Shown: positions 35,856 through 44,586 of the stretch, in pieces | Layout: each line of letters opens with the position of its first letter | Position numbering within the stretch: position 1 is the first letter of the stretch | Assembly: GCF_026107645.2 (NCBI RefSeq) | Contig: NZ_JAPCHV010000007.1 | Location: 124,001 to 188,000 of the forward strand | Direction of reading: 5' to 3' | Length of the DNA stretch: 64,000 nucleotides | From: Flavobacterium sp. MFBS3-15 | GTDB taxonomy: Bacteria > Bacteroidota > Bacteroidia > Flavobacteriales > Flavobacteriaceae | Position numbers and translations under genes: made by a program | Notes under the pieces: generated by a model | What the model was told of the DNA's origin: nothing | The model's input: the letters and a program-made list of their open reading frames with translations, nothing else | Databases searched by the model: none

Positions 35856-36191
35856 ATGAGGCTACCGGTTAAATACATACAAATACTTATTTTACTGCTC
35901 ACAGTGCTTATTGCGACACCGTGCAGCATTAAGAAGATGTATGCCGACTTTGCCGGTGTTGAGGCACCACAAAAAAATGGTACAGTTAGTGTAAAACTGC
36001 AATGCCATGCTTTTGTTGCAGACGCTACAGAGCGTAAAGCGGAAAAAGCTGCCGGGTTTCGTTTCAGCTTTAGTGCTTTTCCTTCTGCTGCTATCCTGGA
36101 GGGTAAAAAGACGATTCCAACAACACCTTTTTTCCTTTTGGTTAAGGAAAAGATATCCTCTTACCTTTTGTACCGCACTTTACTGATTTGA
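35856..36191 (+). CDS. Small secreted or membrane protein of unknown function, head of the SoxB-like operon
   Basis: 111 residues. An N-terminal hydrophobic segment (YIQILILLLTVLIATPCS) is a signal peptide or membrane anchor, with a Cys in TPCSIKK at its end. The rest has one more Cys (VKLQCHAFVADATERK) and no recognised domain. It is the first gene after operator 4 and lies 50 nt before the DoxX-like gene. Not recognised; a role in sulfur handling is only inferred from position. Confidence 0.55.
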   Translation: MRLPVKYIQILILLLTVLIATPCSIKKMYADFAGVEAPQKNGTVSVKLQCHAFVADATERKAEKAAGFRFSFSAFPSAAILEGKKTIPTTPFFLLVKEKISSYLLYRTLLI

Positions 36192-36241
36192 TGAAATAGG
36201 CTTCTTCATCCGATACCTTATTTCTAATTTAATCAGTTTAC

Positions 36242-36667
36242 ATGAACAAAGACATTAACGTAAACGGCTTTTCTGTACTATTATTCAGGATTGCCCTCAG
36301 TGGTATATTTATACTGGCAGGCGTTTCACATATTATGCACCCTGACCAGGTTGCAGGCCGGATCAACAAGGCTGCATTCAGCGGATTCGCCGTATTCTTT
36401 GGCGACCCTTACATTCTTGGTTTACTTTCCGGCTACGCGCTGCTTGCCTGTGGCATTAACTTCCTTGCCGGAATATTCGTACGCTATTCTGCTTTAGCAT
36501 TATTGCTGCTGCTTATCCCCATAACGATAACGATCCAGATGGGCAACGGCATTTTCCATGGAACGCTGTGGAAGAATGTGGCACTCTTTGGCGGGCTGCT
36601 GTTCTTTATAATCAATGACCCTCAAAGCTATATTATCAGTAAATCATTTAAAAAAACAAGATCATGA
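36242..36667 (+). CDS. DoxX-family membrane protein
   Basis: 141 residues, four membrane helices: LFRIALSGIFILAGVSHI, a middle pair around GLLSGYALLACGINFLAGIF and ALALLLLLIPITITI, and ALFGGLLFFII. The DoxX/DoxD signature features (GxxFxxxGxxH, and HGTLWKNVALFGGLL at the end) are present. DoxD/DoxX proteins include the membrane subunit of archaeal thiosulfate:quinone oxidoreductase, so a quinone-linked role in thiosulfate oxidation is possible here. Overlaps the next gene by 4 nt. Confidence 0.8.
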   Translation: MNKDINVNGFSVLLFRIALSGIFILAGVSHIMHPDQVAGRINKAAFSGFAVFFGDPYILGLLSGYALLACGINFLAGIFVRYSALALLLLLIPITITIQMGNGIFHGTLWKNVALFGGLLFFIINDPQSYIISKSFKKTRS

Positions 36668-37101
36668 AAAAACTAACTGTAATACTCCTTTCACTGATGG
36701 CATCGCTGTTTCCCGCCCAATTGAGCGCACAGGAACTGACTGTAGCCGAAGTTGAAAACGCTATAAAGGCAGATGGCAAATATGCCATGCTGGTACGAAA
36801 TGCAGAGCATTTGCAAGCTTCGGTCAAAACAGCTGCAGCCCTTATAAAGGACAATCCCGGCCTGGACTTCCGGATAGTGGTGTGTGGCCCCATTGTTAAA
36901 GAAGTCGCAGGCGATGCAGCAACACGCGAGCTTATGGACAGGGCCAAAAAAGAAGGAGTGATTATATTGGCGTGTGGCATTTCAATGAAGAAGTTCAATA
37001 TTGCCGCAGCAGACCTGCCGCGCACTGTACAGGTTACAGAAAACGGCCTGCTCTATATTTTCGGCCTACAGGAAAACGGATACAAAACTATAACTTTATA
37101 G
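36664..37101 (+). CDS. Exported DsrE-family protein 1
   Basis: 145 residues with a signal peptide (ASLFPAQLSAQ). The mature part has the DsrE/DsrF-like Rossmann-type fold, with AMLVRNAEHLQASVKTAAALI, FRIVVCGPIVKEV and a conserved Cys in IILACGISMKKF. DsrE proteins carry sulfur as a persulfide; this one would do so outside the cytoplasm. It has a paralogue two genes downstream (38111-38530). Confidence 0.82.
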   Translation: MKKLTVILLSLMASLFPAQLSAQELTVAEVENAIKADGKYAMLVRNAEHLQASVKTAAALIKDNPGLDFRIVVCGPIVKEVAGDAATRELMDRAKKEGVIILACGISMKKFNIAAADLPRTVQVTENGLLYIFGLQENGYKTITL

Positions 37102-37171
37102 TATTCAGGCGCATTCGATGCCCCGACAGTTTCATAGCCGGGGTATCGCTGCACTGTACATCTCGCTACTA

Positions 37172-38095
37172 ATGGAAACATATAAAAAACCAATATTCTT
37201 TATACTCCTGGCGCTCTGCCTTACACCCTTTATCAGCGCACCGTTAGCGTTGGCAATGGGAATAGTCCTGGCTGTATTTATCGGCAACCCGTTTGCTGCC
37301 CAAAGTTCAAAGGCTGTAAAATGGCTACTGAAGGCAGCTATTGTTGGGCTTGGCTTCGGGATGAATTTTTTCAGCGCCGTTGAGGCAGGTAAGGAGGGGC
37401 TGTTATTTACCATCGGTACAGTAGTTCTCGTTCTTGCGGCAGGATACCTGTTAGGCAGGCTCCTGAAGGTAGACCCGAAAACCTCGTATCTTATCTCTTC
37501 GGGCACGGCTATATGCGGTGGCAGCGCTATAGCTGCTGTCGCGCCCATAACGGGAGCCGACCAAAAGCAGATAAGTGTGGCATTAGGCACCGTATTTACC
37601 CTGAACGCGCTTGCTTTGCTGCTGTTTCCGGCGGTAGGTCACCTGGCGGGGCTGAGCCAGTACCAGTTTGGCTTGTGGAGCGCAATTGCCATACACGATA
37701 CCAGTTCAGTTGTAGGGGCTGCATCGGCCTACGGCAGTGAAGCACTGCAGGTTGCCACTACAGTTAAGCTGGGCAGGGCTTTATGGATCATCCCGCTCTC
37801 ACTGTTCACAGCAGCGATCATGAAGGGCAGTAAAAATAAGATATCCATCCCGTATTTTATCCTGCTCTTTATAGCAGCCATGCTGGTGGGTACACTATTT
37901 CCGCAGTATGGAGAAGCCTATAGTCTGCTGACGTTTTTAGCGAAAAAGATACTGGTTGTTACCCTTTTCCTTATCGGTACGAGGCTGTCACTTGAAACGA
38001 TCAGGTCAGTAGGGGCCAAAGTGTTTTTGCAAGGCACATTATTATGGCTTATAATAAGTGCCGTGTCACTGGCAACAATCATAATTGCTTATTAA
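37172..38095 (+). CDS. YeiH-family (UPF0324) putative sulfate/sulfur-anion exporter
   Basis: About 307 residues from the ATG at 37172 (METYKKPIFFILLAL); the in-frame ATG at 37118 gives a basic leader and is less likely. About ten membrane helices. The family signature is clear: SSGTAICGGSAIAAVAPI (near residue 110) and SAIAIHDTSSVVGAASAYG. YeiH members are annotated as sulfate exporters by prediction. In this operon it could remove sulfate or sulfite formed by the SoxB-like enzyme. Confidence 0.88.
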   Translation: METYKKPIFFILLALCLTPFISAPLALAMGIVLAVFIGNPFAAQSSKAVKWLLKAAIVGLGFGMNFFSAVEAGKEGLLFTIGTVVLVLAAGYLLGRLLKVDPKTSYLISSGTAICGGSAIAAVAPITGADQKQISVALGTVFTLNALALLLFPAVGHLAGLSQYQFGLWSAIAIHDTSSVVGAASAYGSEALQVATTVKLGRALWIIPLSLFTAAIMKGSKNKISIPYFILLFIAAMLVGTLFPQYGEAYSLLTFLAKKILVVTLFLIGTRLSLETIRSVGAKVFLQGTLLWLIISAVSLATIIIAY

Positions 38096-38110
38096 CGAAC
38101 AAATTAATTC

Positions 38111-38530
38111 ATGAAAAAGTTTATAATAGTATTGATTATCCTGGCAAGCTCGGTAAAAGCGATCGGGCAGGAACAGGTGAAGGAAAAGCATAGAGTGGTT
38201 TTCCAGATGACCACAGCCAATGAAGACGAGCAAAAAGGGCTTATCCGGAACATTACCCACCTTGTGGAGGGCTGGGGAGATACTTTTGAAGCCGAAGTGG
38301 TGGCACACGGGCCCGGGATCAGTTTTGTCACAACGGGCTCTGTTGTAGCAAAAGAGATAGGAAGCCTTGCTGCTAAAGGAATAGTATTTGTGGCCTGCGA
38401 AAGTACGATGGAACAAAAGCAGATTAAGCCATCAGAACTATTGAGAGGAGTATCTACCGTGCCAATGGGGATTGCGGAAATCGTATTGAAGCAGGAGCAG
38501 GGATGGTCGTATATCAAAAGTAATTTTTAA
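38111..38530 (+). CDS. Exported DsrE-family protein 2
   Basis: 139 residues with a signal peptide (ILASSVKAIGQ). DsrE-like domain with HRVVFQMTTANEDEQKGLIRNI, and a conserved Cys in IVFVACESTMEQK placed as in the paralogue at 36664 (ACGISM). Likely a periplasmic sulfur carrier. Lies 11 nt before the SoxB-like gene, so both are translated from one message; it might replace the missing SoxYZ carrier, which is speculation. Confidence 0.82.
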   Translation: MKKFIIVLIILASSVKAIGQEQVKEKHRVVFQMTTANEDEQKGLIRNITHLVEGWGDTFEAEVVAHGPGISFVTTGSVVAKEIGSLAAKGIVFVACESTMEQKQIKPSELLRGVSTVPMGIAEIVLKQEQGWSYIKSNF

Positions 38531-38541
38531 AAAGAAATGTA

Positions 38542-40242
38542 ATGAAACAACGAAGAGATTTTTTAAAGTCGCTCGGGCTTGCAGGCTTGGGAATTACCGT
38601 GGCAGCACCGTTCTCGGCTTATGCTAATATAACAGAACAAAAACAGGCCACTACCGGCACTAGCTTGGCATCAGCTCAAACTAAAGGAATGCACACAATA
38701 TCTATACTGCAGACGACCGATGTGCATTGCCAGGTGCACCCGCACGATGAGCTTTTCTGGGAAGAGGGGCAGATCGTGTTCCGTAAGACCGGCGGCTACG
38801 CCAATGTATCGGCAATGCTAAAAACACTGCGAGAGCAGAATCCGAACAGCTTCACCCTCGACACAGGTGATATGTTCCAGGGTAGTGAGCTTTCGGTAGA
38901 AACTTCCGGCAGGGCTTTTGTACCGGTGCTGAATGCGATGGATTATGACCTGTACCTGCCGGGCAACTGGGAAGTGGTATACGGCAAGAAGAACATGCAG
39001 GACCTGATGGGTTCGTTATCTGCCCCCAAGATCTGCACCAACATGTACCATGACCTGGGTAGTGGCAGGAGAGGGCAACTTATATTCCAGCCCTACCACA
39101 TCTGGAATGTAGCAGGTATTAAGGTAGGCTTCCTTGGCTATACGGACCTTCTGGTACCTAAGCGGCAGTCGCCAATTTACAGCAAGGGGATCCTCTACAC
39201 AGCCCCTGAGGAAAACCTGGCGCACTATGTGGACGTGCTTAAGAACCAGGAGAAATGCCAGTACATCATCATAATTGCGCATCTGGGGCTTTCGCAGCAG
39301 ATTGCACTGGCCAACAGGCAGGAGTGTAACGGCGTTAACTATATCCTTGGAGGCGATACGCACGAACGTGTACGCAAGCCAATTGAGTGCAAGTATGCCA
39401 AGGTCGTGGAGCCGGGGGCATTCGGTTCGTTTATCGGCAAGCTCGACCTCACCGTTGAAGACGGGAAAGTAACAGGTGACAATTACGAGCTGCTGGAAGT
39501 TACAGCCGACAAAATAAAACCCGACCCTGTTGTGGCAAAAATCGTAGCCGATAAGGAGAAGCCTTATAAGGACACTATCAATAAAATAATCGGTTACAGT
39601 ACCATACCGCTTTACCGCTACTTTGTGGTGGAAAACCCAATAGACACCTTGGTGCTGGACGGGTTGAAATGGAAATTCAAGCATGTAGATATTGTGCTTT
39701 CCAACGGTTTCCGCTTCTGCCCGCCCAACGCTACACCCGACCATACAGGGAACATACCTATTACAGAAGGTTATTTATTTGACATGCTGCCGGTAGACAG
39801 TGTGGTGCGGACCGGGAAGGTAACCGGAGCCCAACTGCTTAAATGGCTGGAAAAAGAACTTAACAATGTATTTGCTGAGAGAGCTGAGAACCGTTTTGGC
39901 GGGTGGGTAGTGAAATTTAAAGGCATGGAGGTCACATTCAATGCTTTCGGGCCTGAAGGCAGGCGCGTGCAAAGCGTTACAATAGCGGGCAGACCGCTCG
40001 AGACGGGAAGGACCTACAGCGTGCTGGCGTGCGAGAGGGAAGGGGACCCTGAAGACATGCTTTGCCGTATGAAGAACGTAAAGGAAGCAAAGAATACAGC
40101 CCATACCCTGCACAGCGCTTTAACGGATTACCTTAAAGCCAATAGCCCCGTAACGCCGATACCTAAAGGTAACGCGGTAGCGCTTGATGCCCCAAAAACA
40201 CTGCTATCGCAGGTAACAGGGGTTGAATATAAGTTTTGTTAA
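38542..40242 (+). CDS. soxB: SoxB-like thiosulfohydrolase/metallophosphatase
   Basis: 566 residues with a Tat-like leader (RRDFLK at residues 4-9). The metallophosphoesterase part has TTDVHCQVHP (D60, H62), LDTGDMFQGSE (D110), and PGNWEVVYG (141-148), in which Trp replaces the His of the usual GNHE motif; this Trp-containing GNW is the mark of SoxB. GGDTHER and IAHLG supply further metal ligands. The C-terminal 5'-nucleotidase-like domain carries GGWVVKFKGMEV and ANSPVTP, also as in SoxB. SoxB hydrolyses sulfate from a Cys-S-sulfonate on SoxY. SoxYZ, SoxAX and SoxCD are absent from the window, so the substrate is open. Ends the operon, followed by a strong terminator. Confidence 0.82.
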   Translation: MKQRRDFLKSLGLAGLGITVAAPFSAYANITEQKQATTGTSLASAQTKGMHTISILQTTDVHCQVHPHDELFWEEGQIVFRKTGGYANVSAMLKTLREQNPNSFTLDTGDMFQGSELSVETSGRAFVPVLNAMDYDLYLPGNWEVVYGKKNMQDLMGSLSAPKICTNMYHDLGSGRRGQLIFQPYHIWNVAGIKVGFLGYTDLLVPKRQSPIYSKGILYTAPEENLAHYVDVLKNQEKCQYIIIIAHLGLSQQIALANRQECNGVNYILGGDTHERVRKPIECKYAKVVEPGAFGSFIGKLDLTVEDGKVTGDNYELLEVTADKIKPDPVVAKIVADKEKPYKDTINKIIGYSTIPLYRYFVVENPIDTLVLDGLKWKFKHVDIVLSNGFRFCPPNATPDHTGNIPITEGYLFDMLPVDSVVRTGKVTGAQLLKWLEKELNNVFAERAENRFGGWVVKFKGMEVTFNAFGPEGRRVQSVTIAGRPLETGRTYSVLACEREGDPEDMLCRMKNVKEAKNTAHTLHSALTDYLKANSPVTPIPKGNAVALDAPKTLLSQVTGVEYKFC

Positions 40243-40245
40243 TAC

Positions 40246-40285
40246 AGAAAGCCAGCGGCACATTATCCGCTGGCTTTCTAATAAT
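40246..40285 (+). terminator. Strong terminator after the SoxB-like gene
   Basis: A 13-bp perfect stem (40246-40258 with 40267-40279) around an 8-nt loop, 4 nt past the stop codon. It separates the sulfur operon from the copper operon. Confidence 0.85.
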
Positions 40286-40523
40286 ATAAAAGTACGATCA
40301 TCCTGTAATTTTTAAAGGCCAACCATATTGCTGCGATTGTGCATGTTGTCAGGATGAGTTAAAACAATGCCAGTCCTGGGCCATAATCCAAAAATTATAT
40401 ATATATTTAAAAGAATTCTACAACACAAATACTATTAGCTTTTGTAATTTTGATGTTTATGGTTTTAATGTCACGATTCTTTGGAAAAGAATTTATAAAT
40501 TATTTGAAGCCAGTTCTGTAACT

Positions 40524-40901
40524 ATGAGATTAAGAAAGTTTCATATATTGCTACTACTACTAATCGGCTTTTTGATAAGTCCGGAAGTTTCATTTGCTTG
40601 CGATAATCCAAATAATGAAAATTACAGAGGAACTTCTGCTAAAGCCTGTAACGAAAGATGCTGCAAACAAAAAAAACAGACTTCCCGCTGTGGGCAAAAC
40701 CACGAGGACTGTAATGGTAAATGCGGGCATTCTTCCTGCCATTGCCCACCATTCCCGGGTATAGGCTTTGCACTTGTCCCTATAGATATGTTTAACCTTA
40801 TGTTTACAGATAGTATACATGAAACCCTGCAATTCGGTTATACCGAGACCTCTTTTAAGTCTGCAATTAATTCGTTGCGCCTGCCACCAAAAATAAGCTA
40901 A
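40524..40901 (+). CDS. Small exported Cys-rich protein at head of the copper operon
   Basis: 125 residues with a signal peptide (LLLIGFLISPEVSFA). The mature N-terminal half holds about ten cysteines in about 45 residues, several as ACNERCCKQKK, RCGQNHEDCNGKCGHSSCHCPP, with nearby His. The remainder is a non-Cys tail. The Cys/His clusters suggest metal binding, fitting the copper genes that follow; the family is not recognised. A possible -7 element (TAATTTTG, 40445-40452) precedes it. Confidence 0.65.
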   Translation: MRLRKFHILLLLLIGFLISPEVSFACDNPNNENYRGTSAKACNERCCKQKKQTSRCGQNHEDCNGKCGHSSCHCPPFPGIGFALVPIDMFNLMFTDSIHETLQFGYTETSFKSAINSLRLPPKIS

Positions 40902-41015
40902 ATCCTTTCTTCAACAGCCATAGGTGCGTCCTGTCGGGACAGCTGTACGTCCCAGATATGAACATTCATACTGGATGAAGCACATATTATTAAATTTTAA
41001 TAAACTATAATAGTC

Positions 41016-41885
41016 ATGGGTTTACTACAAAAACTTATGGTGCCGTTATTTATAATGGCATCAACAATACAGGTATATGCACAAATAAAAAACGCACAAA
41101 CTATCACTGTGCCGGTATCCGGTAATTGCGGTATGTGCGAGGCCGCTATTGAGAAGGCGGGCAATCTGAAAAAGCAGGCCAAAGTGGAATGGGACAGGGA
41201 CAATCAAGCCGCCACCATAACTTATGATCCCAGAAAGACCAGCCCGGACGCAGTGCTTAAACGTATTGCATTGGCAGGATATGACAATGAAAAATATCTT
41301 GCCCCGCAAGAGGCATACAACAGCTTACCAGGCTGCTGCCAGTATGAGCGTTCCAGCCTCGCAGTTAAAAAGGATTTTGGTGGATCCTATAGCGAAAATA
41401 TTGCTGAAAAATCAGCAATTAACCAAACCAGTATTAAAAAAGAAACTGCAGCCACAAATGTTTTAGCAGAAGTATTTTCAAGATATTTCATCCTGCAGAA
41501 AGCGCTAGTTAAATCGGATGCGCAACAAGTCGCATCTTCTGCCTATGAGTTGCAGTATGCAATAGCCGATGTTCCTATGTCGGCTCTGGGCATTGAAGCA
41601 CATACTACATGGATGGAGGTTAATGAGAAGCTGGCTCGTGATACTAAAGCTATTGCGGCATCGGATGACCTTAATAAGCAAAGGGTCCTGTTTGCAAGCC
41701 TTTCGTTAAACATGCATACACTGGCAAAAGTAGCCGGCTTACGAGAGCCTATTTATTATAACAATTGCCCCATGTTCAAAAATGGCCAAGGGGCAAATTG
41801 GCTAAGCGACCAAAAGGAGATCAAGAATCCTTATTATGGTTCACAGATGCTAACATGCGGAAAAACAATTGAGATAATTGAATAA
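41016..41885 (+). CDS. Exported HMA-domain protein with DUF3347
   Basis: 289 residues with a signal peptide (STIQVYAQ). A heavy-metal-associated domain follows at residues 25-90, with the copper-binding loop as SGNCGMCEAAIEKA. After a linker comes a DUF3347 domain (VFSRYFILQKALVKSDAQQV through HTLAKVAGLREPIYYNNCPMF) with Cys/Met-rich end SQMLTCGKTIE. DUF3347 is usual in CusB-type adaptors; here it is joined to a metal-binding domain. Probably a periplasmic copper carrier. Confidence 0.85.
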   Translation: MGLLQKLMVPLFIMASTIQVYAQIKNAQTITVPVSGNCGMCEAAIEKAGNLKKQAKVEWDRDNQAATITYDPRKTSPDAVLKRIALAGYDNEKYLAPQEAYNSLPGCCQYERSSLAVKKDFGGSYSENIAEKSAINQTSIKKETAATNVLAEVFSRYFILQKALVKSDAQQVASSAYELQYAIADVPMSALGIEAHTTWMEVNEKLARDTKAIAASDDLNKQRVLFASLSLNMHTLAKVAGLREPIYYNNCPMFKNGQGANWLSDQKEIKNPYYGSQMLTCGKTIEIIE

Positions 41886-42020
41886 ACTTAAAAAGAACCT
41901 TATTAAGAATCCTTGGTTAAAGGTAAAATATTATACAGGTTGGGAGTATATTCTAAGATCCTGGATATGGAATTCGTCCTACTCTTCTTAAATGTAGATA
42001 TTAAATAATAGTACACAAGC

Positions 42021-44555
42021 ATGAAGCATACTTATAGCATTACGGGAATGACCTGTGGCGGATGTCGCAGCAAAGTGGAAAAAGCACTGAACAGCATAGA
42101 GGGCGTAACGGCCTCCGTGACCCTTGATCCGCCGACCGCGATTATTCAGATGCATCACCATATTACAACGGAAGAGCTCCAGCATGTGCTTGCAGGGGCA
42201 GGGCCTTACCGTATAGCGCCTTTCGATGGGCAACCGCACCACGGCGAGGTTCACAAGCATCATCGTAATGAGCACAGTCATAAACCGGTTCAGGAAGAGA
42301 AAAAAGAGCACTATCAGCCGGCAAAGGGCAAGTATTATTGCCCAATGCACTGCGAGGGCGATAAGCTCTACGAACGTCCGGGGAATTGTCCCGTATGCGG
42401 AATGAACCTGGAAAAGGTTCCTGAAAAAGCTGTTCCCGAAGGGAAATACACCTGCCCTATGCACCCTGAAGTAGTATCGGACAAGCCGGGTTCGTGCCCG
42501 ATCTGCGGTATGGACCTGGTCCCGCTTCTTGCAGATGACGACGATGATGCGACCTACCGTGACCTGCTCAGGAAATTCAAGGTGGCAGTGGCTTTTACCA
42601 TCCCCATCTTTATACTGGCAATGGGCGAGATGGTACCTGGTAATCCTATCAACGACCTCCTCTCAAGGCAGGTGTCCAACTGGCTCCAGCTTATCCTGTC
42701 GCTTCCGGTGGTTTTTTTTGCCACATGGATGTTCTTTAGGAGGGCATGGATTTCTTTCCAGACCATGAAGCTGAACATGTTCAGCCTTATCGGCCTTGGC
42801 GCCGCGGCAGCTTTTATCTTCAGCCTGATTGGATTGCTCTTTCCGGGGCTGTTCCCCGATGAGTTCAAAAGCCACTATGGCACGGGGCACCTTTATTTTG
42901 AGGCGGTAACTGTCATACTTACCCTTGTGCTTCTTGGCCAGCTTCTTGAGGCCAAGGCCCACAGCCGTACAAGCGGCGCCATCAAAGAGCTATTAAAGCT
43001 TTCCCCGACTGAAGCAACACTTGTGAAGGAAGGCAGAGACAGTGTTATCCCAATAGCCGATATAGTAAAAGGGGATATACTCCGCGTAAAGCCGGGTGAG
43101 AAAATACCTGTAGACGGGATAATCACCGAAGGCAGCAGCAGCATCGATGAATCGATGATCACAGGAGAGCCGATTCCTGTCACTAAAAAGGAAGGTGATA
43201 AGGTGAGCTCCGGAACGATCAACAGTACCCGGTCCTTCCTTATGGTAGCAGAAAGGATAGGAGAGGAGACACTGCTCTCTCAAATTATTGAAATGGTCAA
43301 CAATGCAAGCCGCTCGCGCGCACCCATCCAAAAACTGGCAGACACCATATCAAAGTACTTCGTTCCTGCTGTTATAGCAGTAGCTGTGGTAACATTTATT
43401 GTATGGGCAGTATTTGGCCCTGAACCGGCGTATGTTTTTGCTTTTGCAAATGCCCTCGCGGTACTGATCATCGCCTGCCCATGTGCCCTTGGGCTTGCTA
43501 CTCCCATGTCTATTATGGTGGGGGTAGGCAAGGGCGCCCAGTTCGGTGTGCTGATTAAAAACGCAGAGGCCATCGAAACAATGAACAAGGTTGATGTGCT
43601 GATTATTGATAAGACCGGCACCATTACCGAAGGCAGGCCATCAGTTGAAAAGATTATTGCCCTGAACAGCTTCAGCAAAGCAAAATTATTACAGGCGGCA
43701 GCCTCGCTCAACCAAAGCAGCGAGCATCCCCTGGCCGAGGCTATTGTAAAATACGCAGAGCAAAGCGGTACGACGCCTTCCCCTGTAAGGGATTTTGAAG
43801 CGGTTGCGGGCAAAGGGGTAATAGGGGTGTATGATGGAGAAACCATCGGGATCGGCAATAAGAAGCTGATGGATATGCAAGGCGTAGCGGTTCCTGAAAT
43901 TGAACTCGAAGCTGTCGGTAAAGAACAGCAATTTGGCAAAACGGTATCTTATATCAGCATGGCAGGTAAACTGGCGGGTTATATTACCATTACCGATGCC
44001 ATAAAACCCACAAGCCGGCAGGCGATCAGCGAACTGATGGGCCAGGGTGTTGATGTAGTAATGCTGACAGGGGACAACCACAATACGGCAAAGGCTGTAG
44101 CACAGCAACTTGGGCTGCACCATTATAAAGCAGATTGCCTGCCGGAGGATAAACTAAAGGAAATCGAAAAGCTTCAGTCCGAAGGGAAAGTTGTGGCGAT
44201 GGCGGGAGACGGCATCAATGATGCGCCCGCACTGGCAAAAGCTGATGTGGGTATCGCCATGGGAACCGGTACGGATGTGGCGATTGAAAGCGCCGAGGTG
44301 ACGCTTTTAAAAGGGGACCTGCAGGGCATTGTCAAAGCGAAAAGCCTGAGCCATGGCGTGATGAAGAACATCAGGCAGAACCTTTTCCTCGCCTTCATTT
44401 ATAACGTGGTAGGAATACCGATTGCCGCAGGCATATTGTATCCCTCTTTCGGATTATTGCTTTCGCCAATGATTGCGGCGGCGGCCATGAGCCTGAGTTC
44501 TGTGTCAGTGATACTTAATGCATTGCGATTAAGAAAAATAAAAACAGGGAAGTAA
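42021..44555 (+). CDS. Copper-translocating P-type ATPase (P1B)
   Basis: 844 residues. An N-terminal HMA domain has [10 protein letters not shown] (residues 9-18); a His-rich linker ([16 protein letters not shown]) follows; then two heavy-metal-binding modules of the form CPMHxE...CPxCGM near residues 110-175. The transport core has eight membrane helices, [11 protein letters not shown] in TM6 (CPC), the phosphorylated Asp in IDKTGTIT (about residue 530), SEHPLAEAI (HP) and [10 protein letters not shown]. It exports Cu(I) from the cytoplasm. Confidence 0.97.
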   Translation: MKHTYSITGMTCGGCRSKVEKALNSIEGVTASVTLDPPTAIIQMHHHITTEELQHVLAGAGPYRIAPFDGQPHHGEVHKHHRNEHSHKPVQEEKKEHYQPAKGKYYCPMHCEGDKLYERPGNCPVCGMNLEKVPEKAVPEGKYTCPMHPEVVSDKPGSCPICGMDLVPLLADDDDDATYRDLLRKFKVAVAFTIPIFILAMGEMVPGNPINDLLSRQVSNWLQLILSLPVVFFATWMFFRRAWISFQTMKLNMFSLIGLGAAAAFIFSLIGLLFPGLFPDEFKSHYGTGHLYFEAVTVILTLVLLGQLLEAKAHSRTSGAIKELLKLSPTEATLVKEGRDSVIPIADIVKGDILRVKPGEKIPVDGIITEGSSSIDESMITGEPIPVTKKEGDKVSSGTINSTRSFLMVAERIGEETLLSQIIEMVNNASRSRAPIQKLADTISKYFVPAVIAVAVVTFIVWAVFGPEPAYVFAFANALAVLIIACPCALGLATPMSIMVGVGKGAQFGVLIKNAEAIETMNKVDVLIIDKTGTITEGRPSVEKIIALNSFSKAKLLQAAASLNQSSEHPLAEAIVKYAEQSGTTPSPVRDFEAVAGKGVIGVYDGETIGIGNKKLMDMQGVAVPEIELEAVGKEQQFGKTVSYISMAGKLAGYITITDAIKPTSRQAISELMGQGVDVVMLTGDNHNTAKAVAQQLGLHHYKADCLPEDKLKEIEKLQSEGKVVAMAGDGINDAPALAKADVGIAMGTGTDVAIESAEVTLLKGDLQGIVKAKSLSHGVMKNIRQNLFLAFIYNVVGIPIAAGILYPSFGLLLSPMIAAAAMSLSSVSVILNALRLRKIKTGK

Positions 44556-44586
44556 CCAAGACAATTAAAAAGTTAATAGTAGCAAC

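Noticed and set aside
39016..39744. Long minus-strand open frame inside the SoxB-like gene
   Set aside because: It lies wholly within a well-supported gene, has no recognisable domain and arises from codon use on the other strand.
29437..40242. A complete Sox thiosulfate oxidation cluster
   Set aside because: Only a SoxB-like gene was found; no SoxAX, SoxYZ or SoxCD proteins are encoded in the window.
43280..43939. 219-codon minus-strand open frame inside the Cu-ATPase gene
   Set aside because: Shadow of the ATPase reading frame; low complexity and Ser-rich translation.
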